Shown piece by piece: positions 27,870-38,251 of a stretch of 64,000 nt of DNA. Made by a program: the position numbers and the translations under genes. Origin of the DNA: Cytophagales bacterium. Its GTDB lineage: Bacteria > Bacteroidota > Bacteroidia > Cytophagales > Cyclobacteriaceae. The notes beneath the pieces are model-generated. The model was not told where the DNA came from, did no database searches, and worked only from the letters and a program-made list of their open reading frames with translations. The stretch spans positions 62,001-126,000 of the forward strand of contig JAWPMT010000002.1 in the NCBI GenBank assembly GCA_033344775.1, read 5' to 3'. Position 1 is the first letter of the stretch; each line of letters starts with the position of its first letter.

Positions 27870-28841
27870 TTATAACCTGACGAATAAGTAGTACGTGTAG
27901 GCCAAAAATCCGAGAAGATATAAGATTCCTTCTGCTCGGTCCAGTTTGTACTTGTTGAAAGTGAACATGAAAACGAACAGCAGCAAGGTTCCAATCATGA
28001 CCAGAGAAAGATCAATATTCAGTTCTGGTGAATAATTTAATGGACTGTGAATGATGGAAGTCATTCCGAGCACCAATAACAAGTTGAAGATATTAGAACC
28101 AACAATGTTTCCTACAGCCAAATCCGATTTCTTGTGGAATGCCGCAACTGCTGAAGTGGCCAATTCCGGAAGTGAAGTGCCCGCTGCTAAAATGGTCAAC
28201 CCGATTAACTTCTTACTTACGTGGTAATATTCTGCGATCTCAACGGCATTGTCAACAATCATACGTCCGCCAAAGACAAGACCTGCAATTCCCAAAACAA
28301 TCATGATGGTCGTTTTTACACTACCGAACATGACGATCTCTTCATCATCTTCAGAATCAGGATTGCGTTGTAAGTTCAGGAAGATGTAAACCAGAAATCC
28401 GATGAACATACCTATCAATACAACTCCATCATAAAGGCCGAGAGAACTCGTATCTCTTTCGAAAAAGAGCTGATCATTGACCAGAATGAAGAACATGACA
28501 GTGGCAATTAAGCTGTAAGGAATTTCTTTCCACAGCGCATTTTTCTGAACCGTCAACGGGTAGATCACACTGGATACCCCGAGAATCAGAAAGATATTGA
28601 AGATATTGGAACCAATGATGTTTCCGAAAACCAGGTCATGGTTCTCAGTTCCACCTGATATGATGTTAACTACAAGTTCAGGGGCAGAGGTGCCCATCGC
28701 TACCACGGTCAGTCCGATGGCAATGTCAGATATATTAAAGCGCTTAGCAAGACTGGATGCACCGTTTACAAGAAAATCGGCTCCTTTTATGAGGAGGACA
28801 AATCCTACAGCTACCAGTAGTAAATTAACAAAGATCCCCAA
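27870..28841 (-). CDS. Calcium/sodium antiporter, CaCA family (YrbG-like)
   Basis: 323 residues, about ten TM segments in two repeated halves. The alpha repeats are GTSAPELVVN and GTSLPELATS, each with the ion-binding Glu, and the GNIIGSNIFNI / GNIVGSNIFNL pair follows. A charged loop (NPDSEDDEE) separates the halves. Likely exports Ca2+ in exchange for Na+ at the inner membrane. Substrate by family only. Confidence 0.93.
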   Translation of the reverse strand: MGIFVNLLLVAVGFVLLIKGADFLVNGASSLAKRFNISDIAIGLTVVAMGTSAPELVVNIISGGTENHDLVFGNIIGSNIFNIFLILGVSSVIYPLTVQKNALWKEIPYSLIATVMFFILVNDQLFFERDTSSLGLYDGVVLIGMFIGFLVYIFLNLQRNPDSEDDEEIVMFGSVKTTIMIVLGIAGLVFGGRMIVDNAVEIAEYYHVSKKLIGLTILAAGTSLPELATSAVAAFHKKSDLAVGNIVGSNIFNLLLVLGMTSIIHSPLNYSPELNIDLSLVMIGTLLLFVFMFTFNKYKLDRAEGILYLLGFLAYTYYLFVRL

Positions 28842-28982
28842 GGCGAATCGGTTAGTGTTAGCGATTAATGTAATTCAGCGAATTTACAGATTTTGAAATA
28901 TAATTATTTCCAGAATATGTTTTCAAAATCCTCGCAAATTAAACATTCTGTTGTCTAATTTCCATGAGAAAGAATGGATTTT

Positions 28983-30710
28983 TCAGTTATCCAGTGCTTC
29001 CGTCATGTTTCCAATGACTTCTTTTAGTTCCTCAATAGAAGAAAAATAGTCTTCTAATCCGCTAATTCCCTCTTTATTGACAGAAAAATAGAATTTGATT
29101 TTTGGTTCAGTTCCAGAGGGCCTCACTGAAATTTTTCCACCATTTTCCGTGATAAATTGCAAAACATTGGATTTTGGGAAGTTCATCGTCGCTTCATTTC
29201 CGGTAGCCAGTTCTTTACTGATGCCAGTGCTGTAGTCTTTCAATACCGTCACTTTTTGGCCACCCAGTGAAGCCGGAGGGTTGCTTCGGAAGGTTTCCAT
29301 CATGCTTTTGATTTCTTCCGCACCGGATTTTCCTTTCTTAGTGACCGATTTGAGCGATTCTACATACAACCCGTAAGTTTTGGCTATGTCGACTAACAGG
29401 TCAAACAAGGACTTACCCTCACTTTTGGCCCAGGCCGTCATCTCCGCAATCATGGCACAACTCGCTATGGCATCTTTATCTCGCACCTCGTCGCCGATGA
29501 GATATCCATAGCTTTCTTCGCCACCTCCAATGAATTTTTCTTTGCCTTCCAATTCACGGATCAATGCCGCGATGTATTTGAAACCGGTGAGGGTTTCGTA
29601 AGATCCTACCCCAAAACTATCGGCAATCTTCACGATTAAGTCCGTGGTAACAATGGTCTTTACGACATACTGTTTTCCATCGATCTTACCATTATCTTTC
29701 CACTTTCGCAATAGGTAGTAAATCAGTAAAGAACCTGTCTGATTACCATTGAGCAGTTGGAAATCACCTTCATTGTTTTTGACCGCTATTCCAACCCTAT
29801 CAGAATCCGGGTCTGTGGCCATTACAAGGTCGGCATCTAATTCCTTGGCTTGTGTCAATGCAATTGAAAGCGCTTCAGCCTCTTCCGGGTTAGGGTAGAC
29901 CACTGTCGGGAAGTTTCCGTCGGCCTCCGCTTGTTCTTGAACGACATGGACATTTTCAAATCCCAGCTTTTCCAAAATAGGTGGGACCAGGGTAATGCCC
30001 GTTCCGTGGATAGAAGAAAACACAATCTTGAGGTCCTTGTTGGATGCGATGGCCTCAGGAGATAATGACAAGCCGGCGATCATCTCCAAATAATCATCAT
30101 CAATTTCTTTCCCAATGGATTTGATCAATTCGGATTTAGGCTCAAAGATCACATCGTCGATAGAGGTAATTGCTCCAACTTCATCAATCACATTTTTATC
30201 GTGCGGAGGAATGATCTGTGCCCCATCTTCCCAATAGGCTTTGTAGCCATTGTATTCTTTCGGGTTGTGTGAGGCCGTAACTACCACACCACTCTTACAA
30301 CCCAGTTTACGGATTGCATAAGACAATTGAGGAGTAGGTCTAAGTTCCTCAAAGAGAAATACCTCAATGTCATTTCCTGAAAATATTTCGGCGGTTGTTT
30401 CTGCGAAGAATCTACTATTGTTTCGGCTATCGTGTGCAATCGCTACTTTGATTGGCTCGTTCTGAAAGGTCTTTTTTAAGTAGTTGGCAAGGCCCTGAGT
30501 GGCCATTCCGATCGTGTATTTATTCATGCGGTTGCTGCCGACTCCCATGATGCCACGCAGACCACCCGTTCCAAACTCAAGGTCTTTATAAAAGCACTCT
30601 GTTAATAAAGAGTCGTCAGAAGCGGAGATCATTTCCTCGATGGTTGATTTCGTTTGCGCGTCAACCTTTTCACTTTTCAACCATTTATCGGCTTTTTCAA
30701 CTAGATTCAT
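28983..30710 (-). CDS. Phosphohexomutase (phosphoglucomutase/phosphomannomutase)
   Basis: 575 residues, the long alpha-D-phosphohexomutase form. TASHNPKEYNGYK holds the phosphoserine, DPDSDRVGIA binds Mg2+, GGEESYGYLIGD is the sugar loop and RPSGTEPKIKFYF the phosphate loop. Converts sugar-1- and sugar-6-phosphates for polysaccharide or glycogen synthesis; which sugar is not fixed by sequence. Start ATG 30710, divergent from the next gene with about 137 bases between. Confidence 0.95.
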   Translation of the reverse strand: MNLVEKADKWLKSEKVDAQTKSTIEEMISASDDSLLTECFYKDLEFGTGGLRGIMGVGSNRMNKYTIGMATQGLANYLKKTFQNEPIKVAIAHDSRNNSRFFAETTAEIFSGNDIEVFLFEELRPTPQLSYAIRKLGCKSGVVVTASHNPKEYNGYKAYWEDGAQIIPPHDKNVIDEVGAITSIDDVIFEPKSELIKSIGKEIDDDYLEMIAGLSLSPEAIASNKDLKIVFSSIHGTGITLVPPILEKLGFENVHVVQEQAEADGNFPTVVYPNPEEAEALSIALTQAKELDADLVMATDPDSDRVGIAVKNNEGDFQLLNGNQTGSLLIYYLLRKWKDNGKIDGKQYVVKTIVTTDLIVKIADSFGVGSYETLTGFKYIAALIRELEGKEKFIGGGEESYGYLIGDEVRDKDAIASCAMIAEMTAWAKSEGKSLFDLLVDIAKTYGLYVESLKSVTKKGKSGAEEIKSMMETFRSNPPASLGGQKVTVLKDYSTGISKELATGNEATMNFPKSNVLQFITENGGKISVRPSGTEPKIKFYFSVNKEGISGLEDYFSSIEELKEVIGNMTEALDN

Positions 30711-30847
30711 CGAATTTTAATTATGAATTTATCAGAACAAGGATTGTATTTCGTTATTGGATTGAAATTTTCATTTTTTCTATGAGAATTATTGAAATTC
30801 TTATAAAATTTGCCAATGAAAACGTTTTCGGTACTTTTTTTCCGGGT

Positions 30848-31264
30848 ATGAATATAGAAAAACTAAATCAAGCTTTTGTTGAGATCGCTGAAAAGAAAAT
30901 CGAACTCACAAGATTTGACGTGCAAGAACCACAGTATGATGCTGTACTTGCCGAGATACACACGATGGAAGAGAATTTTCAACTTACGTATGGTACGTAT
31001 GTCGAAGAGGTACTCTTTAACGTACATGATGAGTACTGTCCGGACAATGAAGTATTGTTGCCCAGTGCATACATGGCATCAGCATATCTAAGGAGTTCTA
31101 ATGATCGAGTGGTTTATGATGTTGAAAATGATCAGGGAATCATCGTAGAAGCGGACGATTTTCCGGGCGTCAAAGCCAGGCTGGTTTTGATTCCAGGACC
31201 GACGCGACTGATCCTTCAAGGTGAGAAAAGTGAATTCAAGGAAACAGTCTGGATAGCAAGCTAG
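30848..31264 (+). CDS. Unknown acidic cytoplasmic protein, 138 residues
   Basis: Chosen start ATG 30848 (MNIEKLNQAFVEI). The frame runs upstream to 30644, but that part overlaps the divergent mutase and reads like non-coding hydrophobic sequence. The protein is acidic, with an N-terminal helix (1-45) and a predicted beta-rich remainder; no signal peptide, TM segment or motif I know. Product length and codon use look like a real gene. No function suggested. Confidence 0.7.
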   Translation: MNIEKLNQAFVEIAEKKIELTRFDVQEPQYDAVLAEIHTMEENFQLTYGTYVEEVLFNVHDEYCPDNEVLLPSAYMASAYLRSSNDRVVYDVENDQGIIVEADDFPGVKARLVLIPGPTRLILQGEKSEFKETVWIAS

Positions 31265-31415
31265 TTTCACTCGCCCCATTAAGGATTTATATAATCAATT
31301 ACTCATTTTGAAGTTCCCTTTTCAGACAAGGACAGCTGTGTAGGGGGGGCAGAATACTTGGCTAAGTCAAGGCAAACTGAAATATTATGTCTTCCCTTGG
31401 TATTAAAGTGTTAAA

Positions 31416-32384
31416 CTAAAATCCCAACTTGGATTTAGCTCTGTCAAGTACACCAGAAGCGACAACCATGGCTTTCTCCTCTCCCTTTTGAAGCGCATTC
31501 TCTAACTCAGCTACGTCATCCATCAATCGATCGTATTCCGCCCTTGGCCCGGCATACTTATCCATGATCAGCTCAAATAAAGCTTGTTTCGCATGGCCAT
31601 AGCCATAATTCCCTCCTCGGTAATTGTTGGCCATTACCTCCGTTTGTGAATCGTCTGCCAGCAATTTGTAGAGTTGGAAAACATTACAAGTATCTGGATT
31701 TTTTGGTGCTTCCATCGGTGTGCTATCGGTAACGATCTGCATCACATTTTTCCGTAGCTTTTTCTCGGGAAGGAATATATCGATGATGTTGCCATACGAT
31801 TTACTCATCTTTTTGCCGTCTGTTCCGGGTATGGTCATCAATTCTTCATTGATCTTTTCTTCCGGTATTACGAAAATCTCACCGTATTCTCGGTTGAAGG
31901 CCTTAGCAATAACCCGGGTCATTTCGAGATGTTGCTTCTGGTCTTTTCCTACCGGAACGATGTTGGCATCGTACAACAGAATGTCCGCTGCCATCAAAAC
32001 CGGATAGGTGAAAATGCCTCCATTCACATCTGCCAGTTTATCCGCCTTGTCCTTGAAAGAGTGCGCATTTGCCAGCATTGGGTACGGAGCAAAGCAATTG
32101 AGGTACCAGGCAAGTTCTGTAACGATGGGTACTTTCGACTGACGATAGAAAAGGTTGTTGTCGATATCAAATCCGAAGGCAATCCATGCAGCGGCAACTG
32201 CTCGTGTATTCATGATCCGCATCTCGGCATCTTTGAGACTGGTCAACGAATGCATGTCGGCAATAAAGAAGAATGACTCATTCTTAGAGTCTTTGGACAA
32301 CTCGATTGCAGGGAGGATAGCGCCTAATAAATTTCCCAGATGAGGTTTGCCCGAACTTTGAATTCCGGTAAGAATACGTGCCAT
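31416..32384 (-). CDS. trpS: Tryptophan--tRNA ligase
   Basis: 322 residues, class I synthetase. HIGH equivalent is SGKPHLGNLLG near residue 10-20; KMSKS motif is GKKMSKSYGN near 190. MADILLYDANIVPVGKDQKQH is the Trp/adenylate site. Normal length, start MARILTGIQSSG. Stands alone between a gap of about 150 bases on each side. Confidence 0.97.
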   Translation of the reverse strand: MARILTGIQSSGKPHLGNLLGAILPAIELSKDSKNESFFFIADMHSLTSLKDAEMRIMNTRAVAAAWIAFGFDIDNNLFYRQSKVPIVTELAWYLNCFAPYPMLANAHSFKDKADKLADVNGGIFTYPVLMAADILLYDANIVPVGKDQKQHLEMTRVIAKAFNREYGEIFVIPEEKINEELMTIPGTDGKKMSKSYGNIIDIFLPEKKLRKNVMQIVTDSTPMEAPKNPDTCNVFQLYKLLADDSQTEVMANNYRGGNYGYGHAKQALFELIMDKYAGPRAEYDRLMDDVAELENALQKGEEKAMVVASGVLDRAKSKLGF

Positions 32385-32534
32385 GCTTCAGATTTTTGCG
32401 CAAACCTATCAATAAATTGAATTCAACCTTCATACTATCGCCACGTTTGATGTTAATGAAGCTTAAAAGACGCAGAAATATTAAATCCTCGAAGTTCACG
32501 TTATTAGATTTACCAAAAGTTTTATTTCAGAAGT

Positions 32535-33617
32535 ATGAAAAGCTTAATTAGCGCATTGTTTGCAGTCTTCGTAGTATGTCAGGCATTTGCACAAGAAAGT
32601 TTAGATTTTGATAATCCAGATTTTGATTTCGGGACCGTCGAAGAATTAGAAGGTCCGGTGGATCATAAATTCACGTTCGTCAATAGGGGACTTGAGCCCG
32701 TGACCATTCTCAGGGTTCAGGCTTCTTGTGGTTGTACCACCCCGGATTGGTCCAAAGAACCTGTAGCACCAGGTGAGTCCGGATTTATCATGGCGCGGTA
32801 TGATCCTAAGAATCGCCCAGGTGCTTTTAGAAAAAGCCTCAAAGTGACTACTTCTATTCCCACGTTGAAGAAAACACTTTTTATCAAAGGGACTGTCAAC
32901 CCGAAACCGAGAACCATTGCGGATGACCTGCCTACAAAAATGGACGGTATCAGGGTGCAGTATCGTTCTTTCAATTTTGGAACGATCAAAAATCATGAAC
33001 CCATCAGAAAGTCATTTGATGTTTATAATGATAGCGAAGAAACCATTGCTTTCCTGGAGGATAAAGGAGCATCTCCTCAGTTTATTCAGGTAGCTTATGA
33101 ACCTGTTTCATTGGCACCTAAGGAAAAAGGTAAGATTTGGATCACATATGATCCGAGTCAGGTAGCAGAATTCGGATTTAACTCATCTAGAATATCATTA
33201 TATACTTCGGAAGAGGAAGGTAAAAACAGGAAGCAATTCAATGTACTCAGCACAGTAGTAGAATATTTTCCGCCGATGAGTGATGAGGATTTGGCGAAAG
33301 CGCCTCGATTAGCGTTTGATAAAACAGCTCATAATTTTGGTAAGATGGCCAAAGATGCGGCTGCTGAGACTGAGTTTCTGTTGACCAATAATGGTCGTGA
33401 GTCCTTGAATATCCGATTGGCGAAATCAAATTGTGGTTGCACGGTGGTTGATCTGGAAAAAGAAGATATCAAACCCGGAGAAACCGTAAAAATGAAAGTG
33501 AAATTTGACTCGAAGGGCAGGAGAGGGCGTCAGTACAAGACCGTAACGGTATTTAGTAATGACCCTACTGCGCCAACACAAGTACTTTCATTGAGAGCAG
33601 AAGTGCCCAGGACTTAA
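32535..33617 (+). CDS. Secreted DUF1573 repeat protein
   Basis: 360 residues. Cleavable signal peptide (LISALFAVFVVCQAFAQ), then three immunoglobulin-like DUF1573 units. The first, about 20-120 (FDFGTVEELEGPVDHKFTF, ASCGCTTPDW), and the third, about 255-360 (HNFGKMAKDAAAETEFLL, SNCGCTVVDL), keep the CGC motif. The middle one (FNFGTIKNHEPIRKSF) lacks it. Such proteins are abundant in Bacteroidota envelopes; function unknown. Ends before a clear terminator. Confidence 0.9.
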   Translation: MKSLISALFAVFVVCQAFAQESLDFDNPDFDFGTVEELEGPVDHKFTFVNRGLEPVTILRVQASCGCTTPDWSKEPVAPGESGFIMARYDPKNRPGAFRKSLKVTTSIPTLKKTLFIKGTVNPKPRTIADDLPTKMDGIRVQYRSFNFGTIKNHEPIRKSFDVYNDSEETIAFLEDKGASPQFIQVAYEPVSLAPKEKGKIWITYDPSQVAEFGFNSSRISLYTSEEEGKNRKQFNVLSTVVEYFPPMSDEDLAKAPRLAFDKTAHNFGKMAKDAAAETEFLLTNNGRESLNIRLAKSNCGCTVVDLEKEDIKPGETVKMKVKFDSKGRRGRQYKTVTVFSNDPTAPTQVLSLRAEVPRT

Positions 33618-33650
33618 TATTCGAAGAAATACTAAGGAAAATAATCTTAT

Positions 33651-33676
33651 ATCCCGGCCTTCGTGCCGGGATTTTT
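33651..33676 (+). terminator. Terminator after the DUF1573 gene
   Basis: ATCCCGGC (33651-33658) and GCCGGGAT (33665-33672) form a perfect 8-base stem with a 6-base loop, followed by five T. It lies 34 bases past the stop. Confidence 0.88.
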
Positions 33677-33843
33677 AATGTTGAAGACTTTTATCTTCCT
33701 GTGAAATCAATCCTTTGAGTGTATTTTTTGTTCGCTCCTGACCGCCTCTTATATCATTCAATTTCTTGGGCTTAAGTAAGATCTAACAGGATCGATCAAT
33801 CGCATTCTCGATAGTTAAGTTTATGTACGTGTCATCAGAAAAT

Positions 33844-33872
33844 AAAAAAAGCCACTGATTCAATACCAGTGG
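33844..33872 (-). terminator. Terminator of the M1 peptidase gene
   Basis: On the minus strand GCCACTG / CAGTGGC form a 7-base stem around a 9-base loop, followed by seven T. It is 30-50 bases past the stop at 33903. The rest of 33677-33843 shows no gene. Confidence 0.85.
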
Positions 33873-33902
33873 CTCTCTCTTATTAGGGTTGAAACTCAAT
33901 AA

Positions 33903-35732
33903 TCAGTTTCCTTCCCAGGTATTATCGTCTCGATCAATATCCGCCATTTTCTTGCTGGCGTCGATCTCAATTGATTGCACATTATCCATACTTCCAGGAA
34001 TACTTACTTCGTAGCTGTTGTAAGTCCATCCCCAGTCATCCAGCACCTTCACATCATCAGCAACTGGTTTTTCACCTCGCATCAGATCCAAAGGAATATA
34101 AAGGTTAGAAACAGAACCGTCTTTCATGGTCACCTGAACATCAACAGGCATGGGCATTACACCTTGTTTCTCAATAGTGAAAGCCAGGTTGTCTCCCTCA
34201 TTTCGGACATTGGCGACTGCATAATCGATTTGGTGCGTAGAATTTACCCAATACTCGTAGTACCAATCCAATTCCAGACCAGTGGTTTTTTCCATTACTC
34301 TTACAAAATCGTTGAGATCAGGATGCTTGAAGCGCCATTGATAATAGTATCGTTTCAGCCCTTTGTTTATATATTCTTCGCCAATGATGTAGCCTAATTG
34401 TGCTACACTTACCGCACCTTTAGAGTAGGCGCCTGCACCATAAGCGAAATTGGTCATGAAGTGGTCAGCGTGCGTGCTCAATGGTTCCTCCTTGCCACTT
34501 TTCGCAATCGCGAAATAACCTCTGTAATTGCCTTCCAGTGCTCTTGCATTATTGCCTCCGAACAGATGCGTCATGGTAAGGCTCGTGGCATAACTGGTAT
34601 AGCCTTCGTCCATCCAGGCGTAATAACTCTCATTGGTGGCCAGGAGCCCTTGATACCAACTGTGAAGTGCTTCATGGACGGTAACGCCTACCAGGCTTCT
34701 GATCGATCGGTGACCAGTGATTAAGGTTGCCATGGGATATTCCATTCCACCATCACCACCCTGGATGACCGAATATTGCGGGAAAGGATACTCTCCAAAG
34801 TTTTCGCTAATGTACTGGAAGGCCTTAATGGTGTATTCAGGCAGCGCTTCCCAATTTTCAGTCAATGTATCTCCCTGATAAAAGAAGTGCAGGGTAGGGC
34901 CGTTTGGTACTTGTGCTGTCGTATGGATGTAATCGGGATCTGCAGCCCACATGAAGTCATGCACATTTTCTGCTTTCCATCTCCAGGTCAGGGTTTTGCC
35001 TTTCATTTTCTTAGGTTTGGTTCCTTCAGGAAGGTATCCTTTTCCAATCTCATCAGCATTTTGCAGGAGTCCTGTTCCTCCAATGACATACTTCTTGTCG
35101 ATGGTGATGTTTACTTCGAAATCTCCCCATGGGGCATAGAATTCACGGCCAACATATGGGTGAGCATGCCATCCTTTTTCATCATATTCAGCCATTTTCG
35201 GGTACCACTGAGACATGGAGTAACGAATGCCCTCTCTGTTATCCCGACCGCTTCTTCGAATCTGCGCGGGCACCTGGCTGTTAAATTCCATGTTGAATGT
35301 AGCTGTGGCGCCTGGAAGGATCGCTTCATTGAGCATCACTTCGAGGACGGTGCCTTCCACTTCATATGAAAGATCTGATCCGTTTTGCTTTAGAGAAGTG
35401 ACTTTGTGGTAGCCAATTTCTTCCTCAGATAGCTTGGAGATCCTATCCTGAACTCTTCTGTCCGGATCTTCAATGGATCGGCTTCTGACATCCATCAAAC
35501 TGTTGGGTTGAAAGGCATTGAAATAAAGGTGATAAAAAACCTTATTGAGGGTATCAGGTGAATTGTTGGTATAGGTTAATTCCTGGGTCCCTGTAAATTG
35601 ATTGGTTTTTACATTGAAATCAATGTCCATTTTGTAGTTCACGGCCTGCTGCCAGTAGGCCTGTGAAAAACTACTTAGTGAAATCGTGCATAGCACGACC
35701 ATCAAAAGGTAGTGTTTCTTTATCATGTTCAT
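33903..35732 (-). CDS. Secreted M1-family aminopeptidase
   Basis: 609 residues. Signal peptide (LLMVVLCTISLSSFSQA), then the M1 N-terminal beta domain and the gluzincin core with HEALHSW and a Glu 19 residues later in WMDEGYTSYA, fitting HEXXH-X18-E. GGDGGMEYP stands at the GxMEN substrate motif. The C-terminal part is short, as in the M1 forms of Bacteroidota. A zinc aminopeptidase acting outside the cytoplasmic membrane is expected. Flanked by terminators, so single-gene transcript. Confidence 0.92.
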   Translation of the reverse strand: MNMIKKHYLLMVVLCTISLSSFSQAYWQQAVNYKMDIDFNVKTNQFTGTQELTYTNNSPDTLNKVFYHLYFNAFQPNSLMDVRSRSIEDPDRRVQDRISKLSEEEIGYHKVTSLKQNGSDLSYEVEGTVLEVMLNEAILPGATATFNMEFNSQVPAQIRRSGRDNREGIRYSMSQWYPKMAEYDEKGWHAHPYVGREFYAPWGDFEVNITIDKKYVIGGTGLLQNADEIGKGYLPEGTKPKKMKGKTLTWRWKAENVHDFMWAADPDYIHTTAQVPNGPTLHFFYQGDTLTENWEALPEYTIKAFQYISENFGEYPFPQYSVIQGGDGGMEYPMATLITGHRSIRSLVGVTVHEALHSWYQGLLATNESYYAWMDEGYTSYATSLTMTHLFGGNNARALEGNYRGYFAIAKSGKEEPLSTHADHFMTNFAYGAGAYSKGAVSVAQLGYIIGEEYINKGLKRYYYQWRFKHPDLNDFVRVMEKTTGLELDWYYEYWVNSTHQIDYAVANVRNEGDNLAFTIEKQGVMPMPVDVQVTMKDGSVSNLYIPLDLMRGEKPVADDVKVLDDWGWTYNSYEVSIPGSMDNVQSIEIDASKKMADIDRDDNTWEGN

Positions 35733-35743
35733 GGGGAAAAGAT

Positions 35744-35769
35744 ATAAAATGAGCGCTCAAGGCGCTCAT
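35744..35769 (-). terminator. Terminator of gyrB
   Basis: ATGAGCGC (35749-35756) and GCGCTCAT (35762-35769) form a perfect 8-base stem with a 5-base loop, then TTTTAT on the minus strand, about 48 bases past the gyrB stop. Confidence 0.75.
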
Positions 35770-35816
35770 TAAACTAGGTTAAGTGGTCTAATAATTTGAA
35801 AAGCGATTGCTACGGA

Positions 35817-37886
<2,070 letters not shown>

Positions 37887-37905
37887 TTATTGAAATAGAA
37901 GGCCG

Positions 37906-38088
37906 TTATCGCAGTATTCTGGAGGGCAATAAAAAGATTGCTTTGATGAAGCTTAGAACGCCTTCTACGGCAAATCCCAGGATGCGAAAGGGGAGTAATA
38001 GCAGCCAAATAATTGGATAAAATATCAACAGTGCAAGTGCTAAAGGCCAGCACAGTACCAGTAAGATGAACCAGAGTAATATTTTCAT
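37906..38088 (-). CDS. Small two-segment membrane protein, 60 residues
   Basis: Nearly all hydrophobic: segment 1 at 2-36 (LLWFILLVLCWPLALALLIF plus following Trp/Leu) and a second at 38-57 after an FRILG turn, with basic ends. It is followed by a strong terminator and preceded by about 160 bases without a gene, which supports expression. Function unknown; small hydrophobic proteins of this make-up occur across Bacteroidota. Confidence 0.65.
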   Translation of the reverse strand: MKILLWFILLVLCWPLALALLIFYPIIWLLLLPFRILGFAVEGVLSFIKAIFLLPSRILR

Positions 38089-38141
38089 AGATTCAGTTTT
38101 TTAGTTGTACTTATTTGAAACTCAGATGAATTAAGTGGAAA

Positions 38142-38234
38142 GGACCGTCATTGCGAGTTTTACGAAGCAATCTATTTAACATTCTGTTCTAATATTTACT
38201 ATCGGATTAATTCATGACTTTACTATGACGGACC
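38142..38234. repeat. Palindromic intergenic repeat with CGTCATTGCGAG core
   Basis: GGACCGTCAT at 38142-38151 faces ATGACGGACC at 38225-38234 (one mismatch). The left end continues as GTCATTGCGAG then CGAAGCAATC after 6 bases, a core I recall from intergenic repeats in several unrelated bacteria. It fills most of the gap between the small membrane gene and the permease. No ORF inside. Confidence 0.55.
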
Positions 38235-38251
38235 CTTAATTCATTACCAAA

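Noticed and set aside
30644-30847. Upstream extension of the unknown 30848 gene
   Set aside because: Lies over the divergent mutase start and its promoter region; sequence is hydrophobic and AT-driven, ATG 30848 gives a sensible protein.
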